In this document: in pieces, positions 15,807 through 22,391 of the stretch
How the letters are laid out: each line of letters opens with the position of its first letter
Position numbering within the stretch: position 1 is the first letter of the stretch
Assembly (NCBI GenBank): GCA_016199985.1
Contig: JACQFQ010000037.1
Span: 1 to 64,000 of the forward strand
Source: Verrucomicrobiota bacterium
Lineage (GTDB): Bacteria; Verrucomicrobiota; Verrucomicrobiia; Limisphaerales; UBA11320
DNA length: 64,000 bases
Direction of reading: 5' to 3'
The notes under the pieces: model-generated
Databases searched by the model: none
What the model was told of the DNA's origin: nothing
What the model saw: the letters and a program-made list of their open reading frames with translations, nothing else
Made by a program: the position numbers and the translations under genes

Positions 15807-18107
15807 ATGACTCCACTCTCTCAAACAAACCGACCGAGGGTCCAAGCGCCGGAAGTTGCTTACGAACTTCACACTCTTGGTTGGAAGGCATTTCAAAATT
15901 TCTGCGTCACCCTAACGAGTGAGGTCTGGGGGCAAACTGTTCAGAGTTTTTTCGACACCCACGACGGTGGCCGAGATGGGGCATTTCATGGGAAGTGGAA
16001 ACCCCAAGATGGGGAGGCTTTTGAAGGCTCCTTCACCGTCCAGTGCAAATTCACCGCAAAAGCGGACACTCAACTTCAGCTTGCCGACCTAAAGGACGAA
16101 TTGAACAAGGCAAAGCGTCTCGCCGCTCGCGGTCTTTCCGACAACTACTTCCTTTTTACCAATGCCCGCTTAACGGGAGTAGCGGAGGAACAAATGCGTG
16201 AAGCCTTCCAAAAGATCACCGGCATCAAACGGTTCGTAGCTTATGGCGTGGACCGCATCGCGCTTTTTATTCGCGAATCATCTCGGCTACGAATGCTTGT
16301 CCCCCGCGTTTATGGTCTGGGCGATCTAAGCCAGATTCTCGACGAGCGAGCCCACAGTCAGGCCAAAGAGATCCTAAGTGCGCTTGGTGACGACCTGGCG
16401 AAGTTCGTCATCACGGAAGCCTATCAGCGCAGCGCAAAGGCATTGGTGGAACATGGCTTTATCCTGCTGCTCGGTGAGCCAGCTTGCGGTAAATCGACCA
16501 TCGCGGCGGCGTTGGCTGTCGGAGCGCTAGACGAATGGGGATGTTCTACTTTCAAAGTTCGGGACGCTGATGATTTTGCGGTGCACTCGAATCCCCATGA
16601 ACCGAAGCAGTTTTTCTGGGTGGATGACGCCTTCGGGGCGACTCAGTTCGATTGGTCGACCGCAGCAGCATGGAATAGGGTATTCCCACACATGCAGGCA
16701 GCGATCCGGCGCGGGGCACGAGTGCTATTCACTTCTCGAGACTACATTTACCATTCGGCCCGCCAACACCTCAAAGAGTCAGCCCTTCCTGTGCTCCGTG
16801 AATCACAAGTAGTGATTCACGTCGAGCTGCTTACTAAGGAAGAACGCGAGCAAATCCTCTACAACCACATCCGCCTTGGCAGCCAGCCGGTGATATTTAG
16901 GCGGCAGCTTAAACCGTTTCTCGCTGAAATCGCCGCACACTCAAACTTCAGTCCAGAGATCGCGCGCAGGTTGGGTAACCCTCTCTTCACGAAGCGGCTG
17001 GGTCTTACCAAAGCAGGAATCGACGACTTCGTCACACATCCGGTTGAACTGCTTTGTGAAATCATCCGCACGATTGACACAGGAAGCCGTTCTGCTTTGG
17101 CCTTGGTATTTATGCGCGGCGGAGTTCTGCCGAGCCCCGTGGAGATGAGCGAGGATGAAGAGCGGGCCGTTTTGCGGATCGGCGGGTCAGCTGCCGATAT
17201 CCGGAACGCGCTTAACGCACTAGATGGAAGCCTGATTCTTCAGTCGATGCAGGGCGGCGTGTACTCATGGCGGTTCAAGCATCCGACCGTTCGCGACGCG
17301 TTCGCCGTGGTCATTGCCGAAGACCGTGAACTGATGGATATCTACCTCGCGGGTGCACCAGTCAGTAGGTTGTTTGACGAGGTCACGTGCGGAGATGTCG
17401 GGGTTCAAGGCGTGAAGCTCATTGTATCGCAAGACCGATATGAACTGCTGAGCGCTAGATTGGATACGATCGCAACAAACAGGGCTTGGCAGGTGTCGCC
17501 TCTGCATCGCTTTCTTGCTTTTCGTTGTGATCGAAAGTTTCTCGCTCTCTACATCGCTGATCACCCCGGCTTTGTTCCCGGGTTACAGGTCGGCTCTTAT
17601 CTCTACGCCGTTTCAGACATGGATGTTCTGGTGCGTCTTCACGAATTCGGACTTCTGCCAGAAAATAAGAGAGTGGCCATCGCAGTGGCAATTCGCGAAT
17701 TGGCAGTTGAGACACCTGACGCCGGCTTTCTTCGAGAACGAGTTCGCGCACTGCTCACGCCCGATGAGTTTAGGGCAATCTTGGAGGACGTTCGAACAAA
17801 ACTACTGCCTGGTCTCAACAGCACTATTCGTAGCTGGCGCAGCAACTACGATGAGAACAGAGACGAAGACCCTGAAAATCACTTCGACGAACTCGTAAGC
17901 GCTCTAAGAGATCTCCGTGATGAACTAACCGAAGATGCTGATGCTATAGCGCAGATCGAATCGGCGTTGTCGGAAATCAAAGAAGCGGTAGACGAACTAC
18001 GTTCAGGCCAAGCTGAAGAACCGGACTCCGACGATTTTCGAGGGCAATCGGCAGCCGGTGGAAGCGGGGACGATTCTCGTTCTGTTTTTGATGATGTCGA
18101 CCTGTGA
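15807..18107 (+). CDS. Restriction-endonuclease-like / nSTAND-type P-loop NTPase
   Basis: 766 residues. The N-terminus (about 20-160) looks like an Mrr/PD-(D/E)xK nuclease domain: FDTHDGGRDGAFHG near residue 50-60 supplies the acidic site and FTVQCKF near 78-84 supplies the Q-x-K. An ATPase follows with Walker A LLGEPACGKST (about 222-232), Walker B FFWVDDAFG, and an arginine-bearing segment (ARVLFTSRDYIY) typical of the nSTAND3 class. The C-terminal 350 residues are helical and probably sense a target. No membrane segment is seen. This architecture fits an antiviral STAND-type protein that activates a nuclease after recognising phage material, but the trigger is unknown. It is the first cargo gene between hsdS and hsdM. 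Confidence 0.75.
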   Translation: MTPLSQTNRPRVQAPEVAYELHTLGWKAFQNFCVTLTSEVWGQTVQSFFDTHDGGRDGAFHGKWKPQDGEAFEGSFTVQCKFTAKADTQLQLADLKDELNKAKRLAARGLSDNYFLFTNARLTGVAEEQMREAFQKITGIKRFVAYGVDRIALFIRESSRLRMLVPRVYGLGDLSQILDERAHSQAKEILSALGDDLAKFVITEAYQRSAKALVEHGFILLLGEPACGKSTIAAALAVGALDEWGCSTFKVRDADDFAVHSNPHEPKQFFWVDDAFGATQFDWSTAAAWNRVFPHMQAAIRRGARVLFTSRDYIYHSARQHLKESALPVLRESQVVIHVELLTKEEREQILYNHIRLGSQPVIFRRQLKPFLAEIAAHSNFSPEIARRLGNPLFTKRLGLTKAGIDDFVTHPVELLCEIIRTIDTGSRSALALVFMRGGVLPSPVEMSEDEERAVLRIGGSAADIRNALNALDGSLILQSMQGGVYSWRFKHPTVRDAFAVVIAEDRELMDIYLAGAPVSRLFDEVTCGDVGVQGVKLIVSQDRYELLSARLDTIATNRAWQVSPLHRFLAFRCDRKFLALYIADHPGFVPGLQVGSYLYAVSDMDVLVRLHEFGLLPENKRVAIAVAIRELAVETPDAGFLRERVRALLTPDEFRAILEDVRTKLLPGLNSTIRSWRSNYDENRDEDPENHFDELVSALRDLRDELTEDADAIAQIESALSEIKEAVDELRSGQAEEPDSDDFRGQSAAGGSGDDSRSVFDDVDL

Positions 18108-18132
18108 TCGTTTACAATCAGATTTATTAGCC

Positions 18133-18333
18133 ATGAGCAACCCCACCGTCCTCGTCCAAAAGGTCTGGAACTACTGCAATATCCTGCGGGATGACGGTTG
18201 GTCCTATGACTATTACGTCAAGCAGTCGACCTTTCTCCTGTTCCTGAAAATGCGAATGAGCAGGCGCGACCTCTGCTCGACCCACCCCCGCCGGGCGATC
18301 CTCCAAAAAGCATTCACAGGAGAACTCCTATAA
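18133..18333 (+). pseudogene. Scar: hsdM 5' end joined to hsdS 3' end
   Basis: A 66-codon frame begins MSNPTVLVQKVWNYCNILRD, near-identical to the start of the intact HsdM at 22392, and keeps HsdM-like sequence to FLLFLKM. One base is missing after about 18252 relative to hsdM; restoring it would give the HsdM-like reading N-E-Q-A-R-P. The frame then runs into AILQKAFTGELL, the HsdS C-terminus. Nearly all of an hsdM-hsdS pair has therefore been deleted between the two ends. The piece is too short for either function. Confidence 0.8.
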
Positions 18334-18397
18334 ATGAGGGTCCCCCCATATTTGTCCCACCCTCCATGCTACCCTCGGCACGAACAAACGCCTCAAC

Positions 18398-19207
18398 ATG
18401 AGTGATAATTCAAAAATCGAATGGACGGATGCCACGTGGAATCCGGTGCGCGGCTGTACGAAGGTCAGCCCTGGTTGCACGCACTGCTACGCCGAGACAT
18501 TCGCGGAACGATTTCGCGGAGTGCCCGGCCACACCTTCGAGTTCGGCTTCGATCTGAGACTCGTGCCGGAGAAACTGGGCGACCCGCTCCGCTGGTCCAA
18601 GCCAAAGAAAATTTTCGTCAACTCGATGAGCGACCTATTCCACGAGGGCGTGTCAGATGAATACATCGAGAAAGTCTGCAGAGTGATGCTGGCGGCGAAC
18701 TGGCACACTTACCAGATTCTCACGAAGCGGGCCGATCGCATGGCAGCACTGCTGCAAAGCAAACTGCGCAAAGCAGCCACGGCGGCGCACATCTGGTGGG
18801 GTGTGAGCGTGGAGAACCGCAAACATGGGTTGCCTCGCATCGCCAAGCTGCGGAACGCCAAGCCGACCGTGGCCTTTCTCTCGATCGAGCCGCTGCTAGA
18901 AGACTTAGGCCAGTTCGACCTGAGTGGCATCCATTGGGTGATCGTGGGCGGCGAGAGCGGCCCTGGCTCGCGTCCGATGGAGGCCGAGTGGGTGCGGAGC
19001 ATTCGTGACCAATGCGAGAAGGCGGGCTCGGCATTTTTCTTCAAGCAGTGGGGTGGCGTGCGCAAAAGCCAGACGGGCCGTCAGCTCGACGGAAAGACCT
19101 ACGATGAGTTTCCTGATTTCGCCGAGGTTGAGATGTTGGAGGCCGACCAGAGGCTGTTGCTCCTGCGGAAAATCGAGACGGAGTACCGCTTGGAGGCTCG
19201 GCGATGA
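18398..19207 (+). CDS. DUF5131 (phage Gp37/Gp68-like) three-cysteine protein
   Basis: 269 residues. The N-terminus carries the family signature IEWTDATWNPVRGCTKVSPG followed by CTHCYAE, giving three clustered cysteines (C20, C27, C30) in a radical-SAM-like metal-binding arrangement, and the conserved FVNSMSDLFHEGV. Later family motifs are WWGVSVENR, LSIEPLL and WVIVGGESGPG. The fold resembles a TIM barrel. Its substrate is not known. It overlaps tcmP by ATGA, and the two families are known to co-occur, so they form one unit. It is the second cargo cassette in the hsd locus, preceded by the 18133 scar. Confidence 0.85.
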   Translation: MSDNSKIEWTDATWNPVRGCTKVSPGCTHCYAETFAERFRGVPGHTFEFGFDLRLVPEKLGDPLRWSKPKKIFVNSMSDLFHEGVSDEYIEKVCRVMLAANWHTYQILTKRADRMAALLQSKLRKAATAAHIWWGVSVENRKHGLPRIAKLRNAKPTVAFLSIEPLLEDLGQFDLSGIHWVIVGGESGPGSRPMEAEWVRSIRDQCEKAGSAFFFKQWGGVRKSQTGRQLDGKTYDEFPDFAEVEMLEADQRLLLLRKIETEYRLEARR

Positions 19208-20367
19208 GCAACGGCGAACTTTACCTGGGTCGCGAGCAAACGCTCGTCAAACACTTCATCCTTCAGAAGTATCTGGAGCGGTTTGCATGTATCGTCGGTT
19301 CGCATTGGGATACCCTGACTTATGTGGATTGCTTTTCAGGTCCGTGGAATGCGCGTTCAGAAGAGTTTGATGACAGTTCTTTCGCCATCGCTTTAAAAGA
19401 GCTTCGCAATGCGAGAGACGTTTTGGCCAGGCAGCGGGGCAGAAATATCCAATTGCGCTGTTTCTTTCTGGAAAAAACTCGAGCTGCCCATGCGAAGCTC
19501 AAGCAATTTGCGGACAGCGTAACAGACGCGACAATCGAGGCACGCAACGCCGCTCTGGAGGAGTCCATCCCTGACATCGTGGATTTTGTGCGACGCGGGG
19601 GCTCGCAAGCTTTTCCTTTCATCTTCATTGACCCAACGGGCTGGACTGGTTTCGAGATGGAGACTATTGCTCCGCTGCTTCGGCTTAATCCCGGCGAGGC
19701 CCTGATCAACTTCATGACAGGACATATCCGGCGGTTTCTGGATTCGCCCGACGAGGAAACTCAAGATAGTTTCAAACGGCTGTTCGGCTCAGGCACGTTC
19801 AGGACAAAAGTTCAAGGCCTGGCACAACTTGAGCGAGAGGACGCCGCGGTCGAGGAATACACCCGCAACGCAAAGGCGGTCGGCGGCTTCAGACTTGGTT
19901 GCAACGCTATCGTTCTTCACCCCGAAATGGACAGGACGCATTTCAACCTGATTTACCTGACACGGAATCCGAAAGGGATTGAGGTGTTTAAGGATGCAGA
20001 AAAGAAGGCAATGGAAGTGCAGGAAGCGGCCAGAGCCGAGGCGCAACAGCGCAAGCGGGTAGCCCGCAAAGGGCAGGCTGAGTTGTTTGGCAGCAAAGAA
20101 CTTCACGACTCAGCCCACTACGAATCGCTGCGTGATCGGTATCTCACAAAAGCGCAGGACTTGGTCTTACGGGCGCTACAGTCGAAAACACGGTTACTCT
20201 ACGAAGATGCGTGGACACTGGCACTCTCTCAACCGATGGCTTGGGAAAGCGACTTGAAGCAGTGGATTGCGCAGTGGAAGGATGAAGGTCTTCTCGAAGT
20301 CGTTGGGATGCAGCCTCGCCAAAAAGTTCCTCACAGAAACGAAGACAACTACTTGATTTGGAAGTGA
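19204..20367 (+). CDS. tcmP: TcmP, three-Cys-motif partner protein
   Basis: 387 residues. Family features are the N-terminal LGREQTLVKHFILQKYLERF, the strand YVDCFSGPWN that resembles a SAM-dependent methyltransferase nucleotide site, and FIFIDPTGWTGFEME. The C-terminal 100 residues are a winged-helix-like region. TcmP always partners a three-cysteine protein of the type encoded just upstream, with which it overlaps by four bases. The reaction is uncharacterised. Its stop overlaps a GTG that begins the next hsdM/hsdS scar, showing how tightly the cassette is joined to the scar. Confidence 0.85.
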   Translation: MSNGELYLGREQTLVKHFILQKYLERFACIVGSHWDTLTYVDCFSGPWNARSEEFDDSSFAIALKELRNARDVLARQRGRNIQLRCFFLEKTRAAHAKLKQFADSVTDATIEARNAALEESIPDIVDFVRRGGSQAFPFIFIDPTGWTGFEMETIAPLLRLNPGEALINFMTGHIRRFLDSPDEETQDSFKRLFGSGTFRTKVQGLAQLEREDAAVEEYTRNAKAVGGFRLGCNAIVLHPEMDRTHFNLIYLTRNPKGIEVFKDAEKKAMEVQEAARAEAQQRKRVARKGQAELFGSKELHDSAHYESLRDRYLTKAQDLVLRALQSKTRLLYEDAWTLALSQPMAWESDLKQWIAQWKDEGLLEVVGMQPRQKVPHRNEDNYLIWK

Positions 20368-20555
20368 GCACTCCTACTGCCTTCGTCCAAAAGCTCTGGA
20401 GCTACTCGCACATCCTGCGGGATGACGCCCTGTCCTACCTCATGGCGGAGATGGAGCGGCTGTTGAGCGTGGTGGAGGAGTTGGACGCGGAGGTTTCTGC
20501 CATCCTCCCAAAAGCATTCACCGGAAAACTGGCAAGTGCGGAGGCGTCCGGTTAA
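20364..20555 (+). pseudogene. Scar: hsdM 5' end joined to hsdS 3' end (second copy)
   Basis: A GTG-started frame of 63 residues. It begins STPTAFVQKLWSYSHILRDD, matching HsdM residues 1-25, then switches to MAEMERLLSVVEELDAEVSA, matching the HsdS tail VAEVERRLSVVEELESVVSA, and ends ILPKAFTGKL. The join lies after LSYL, earlier than in the 18133 scar, so the two deletions are independent. GTGA overlaps the tcmP stop. Confidence 0.8.
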
Positions 20556-20567
20556 TTTCATTTCGTC

Positions 20568-21761
20568 ATGCCGAGCAACCAGGCCATCGCAGTCAATCCG
20601 TCGCTTCTCGCGTGGGCACGAGAGGAGAGCGGCTATGCTTTGGACAAGATCGCCAGGCGTTTGAACGTGAAGGAAGAGCGCGTTGCCGCATGGGAAAAGG
20701 GCGAGCGCCAACCCACTCTTCGTCAGCTCGAGAACCTTGCCCGCTTTCTTCATCGCCCATTGAGTGTCTTCTTCATGCCGCGTCCGCCGCAACTGCCGCC
20801 CCTGGCGACGGAGTATCGCCGCTTGCCCGATGTCGAGCCGGGGCATGAGTCGCCAGAACTGCGCCTCGCTTTGCGGCAGATGCTCACACGGCGCGAAAAT
20901 GCGCTGAACTTGATGGGTGAGTTGGGCGAAGCGATTCCAGAGTTTTCCTTGCGCGCTCATTTGCGGGAATCACCGACCGAAGTGGGTCGGAGATTTCGAG
21001 TCGCAATGGGAGTGGAGGTCTCGACTCAACTCGGATGGGCCAACGAGTGGGAAGCGTGGCGTGGCTGGCGCGCGGCGGTCGAGCGGATGGGTGTGCTGGT
21101 GTTTCAGTTTCCAAAAGTTTCGCTCGCGGAAGTTCGTGGCCTGGCGTTGCTGCGCACGCCGATGCCGGTGGCCGCAGTCAATGGGAAGGAGATTCCGGCG
21201 GCGAAGGCGTTCACGCTCTGCCACGAGGTTGTTCATCTCATGCTGGCGGCGAGCAATGAGGAAGCGCCTGCCGCTCGTGAACTGCGCAGGGGCAACGAAT
21301 GGATGGACGTGGAGCGATTCGCCGAGGTGGCGGCGAGCCACGCGCTTGTCCCGGAGGACGCATTGCGGGGCATGATCGGCCAGCTTGGATTTCAACACGG
21401 GGAATGGGGCATCGAGAACGTCCGCCGTGTCGCCAAGGAGTTCCGGCTGACACCGCTCGCAACGGCGACTCGGCTACGGGAGTCCGGCTTCATGGCTTGG
21501 GCGCAATACAATCAATGGCGTGAGCAATGGCAGGCTTATGTCGCAACATTGCCGCTCCGCAGCGGCGGTTTTGCCACCCCAATGGAGAAGGCGGTGAACC
21601 GGGCGGGCAGGCCCTTCGCGCAACTGGTGCTCGAGGCGTTGTCCGCCAATCGAATCACGTCGGTGGATGCGTCCCGGTATCTCGATTTGAAGTTCGAGCA
21701 CTTCGACAAATTGCGGGCGCATCTGACAACCGGGCCGAAGGATATGTCATCCGATGAGTAA
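20568..21761 (+). CDS. XRE-type regulator with ImmA/IrrE metallopeptidase domain
   Basis: 397 residues. Residues about 8-65 form an XRE helix-turn-helix (LAWAREESGYALDKIARRLN, then VAAWEKGERQPTLRQLENLA). The C-terminal half has an ImmA/IrrE zinc peptidase with HEVVH at 219-223. Proteins of this type pair DNA-binding repression with a protease that is triggered by stress or phage and often guard a toxin. The next gene, a PIN-like DUF4411 protein, overlaps by eight bases, which supports a toxin-antitoxin-like pair. This is the third cargo cassette. Confidence 0.85.
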   Translation: MPSNQAIAVNPSLLAWAREESGYALDKIARRLNVKEERVAAWEKGERQPTLRQLENLARFLHRPLSVFFMPRPPQLPPLATEYRRLPDVEPGHESPELRLALRQMLTRRENALNLMGELGEAIPEFSLRAHLRESPTEVGRRFRVAMGVEVSTQLGWANEWEAWRGWRAAVERMGVLVFQFPKVSLAEVRGLALLRTPMPVAAVNGKEIPAAKAFTLCHEVVHLMLAASNEEAPAARELRRGNEWMDVERFAEVAASHALVPEDALRGMIGQLGFQHGEWGIENVRRVAKEFRLTPLATATRLRESGFMAWAQYNQWREQWQAYVATLPLRSGGFATPMEKAVNRAGRPFAQLVLEALSANRITSVDASRYLDLKFEHFDKLRAHLTTGPKDMSSDE

Positions 21762-22248
21762 TCCCACCTCGCAGCCAATCTATTCGGTGGACTCCAGCTC
21801 CTTGATGGATTGGCAGGGACGGTATTTTCCCACAGACGTTTTCACCGGTCTTGTGGACCGGGTCGAGGACTTGATTGTCGCTGGACGACTCGTAGCGCCA
21901 GTATTGGTAAAGGAGGAAGTCGGCGCGGTCGGGACAGCCGGATTGATTGCGTGGACGGAGAGCCACGCTGGAATTTTTGTTCCGACCCAAGAATTGCTCG
22001 CTGAGGCGCAGGCGATTCAGAACCAGTTCGCCGGCTTGCGAGACCCGAAGGCTGAATACGAGGAAGCGGACGCCTACGTCATCGCATTGGCGAAATTGCG
22101 CGACGGCATCGTTGTTACGCAGGAAACGCCTGCTGCAGAAAAGCGGAATCCGAAGCGCACACATTTCATCCCTGATGTTTGTCGCGAGCTGGGTATTTCC
22201 TGCATCAGCCTTCTCGGTTTAATGCGCCGCGAGGCGTGGAAGTTTTGA
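21754..22248 (+). CDS. DUF4411 PIN-like protein, candidate toxin
   Basis: 164 residues. It opens with YSVDSSSLMDW, the first acidic residue of a PIN-like active site, and continues with LVAPVLVKEEV, EADAYVIALAK and GIVVTQE, the further positions typical of the DUF4411 family. It would be a metal-dependent ribonuclease, with activity inferred from family only. It overlaps the XRE-ImmA/IrrE gene, its probable antagonist. Downstream lies the last hsdS-tail scar and the intact hsdM. Confidence 0.8.
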   Translation: MSNPTSQPIYSVDSSSLMDWQGRYFPTDVFTGLVDRVEDLIVAGRLVAPVLVKEEVGAVGTAGLIAWTESHAGIFVPTQELLAEAQAIQNQFAGLRDPKAEYEEADAYVIALAKLRDGIVVTQETPAAEKRNPKRTHFIPDVCRELGISCISLLGLMRREAWKF

Positions 22249-22260
22249 TTCTTCATTGTT

Positions 22261-22335
22261 ATGAGCATCCTTCAACGCGCCTTCACCCGAAAACTTGTTA
22301 CCGCGGATGACGCGGATAACACGGATAAGAAATGA
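22261..22335 (+). pseudogene. Fourth hsdS-tail remnant, running into a palindromic repeat
   Basis: A 24-codon frame M-S-I-L-Q-R-A-F-T-R-K-L then reads through the left arm of a repeat (TADDADNTDKK) to a TGA. The first 12 residues match the HsdS C-terminus ILQKAFTGKL. No hsdM-derived part precedes it, unlike the two fused scars. Confidence 0.65.
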
Positions 22336-22386
22336 CTTTCAGAATCTCTCTTCCCCCATCCGTGCCATCCGCGTGATCCGCCGTTA
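22298..22386. repeat. Interspersed palindromic repeat, copy 1
   Basis: Left arm 22298-22329 (TTACCGCGGATGACGCGGAT, then AACACGGATAAG) and right arm 22357-22386 (CATCCGTGCCATCCGCGTGA, then TCCGCCGTTA) are inverted copies separated by about 27 bases. A second copy lies at 28182-28258. The right arm ends six bases before the hsdM start, so it may affect hsdM translation. Confidence 0.7.
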
Positions 22387-22391
22387 ACTTT

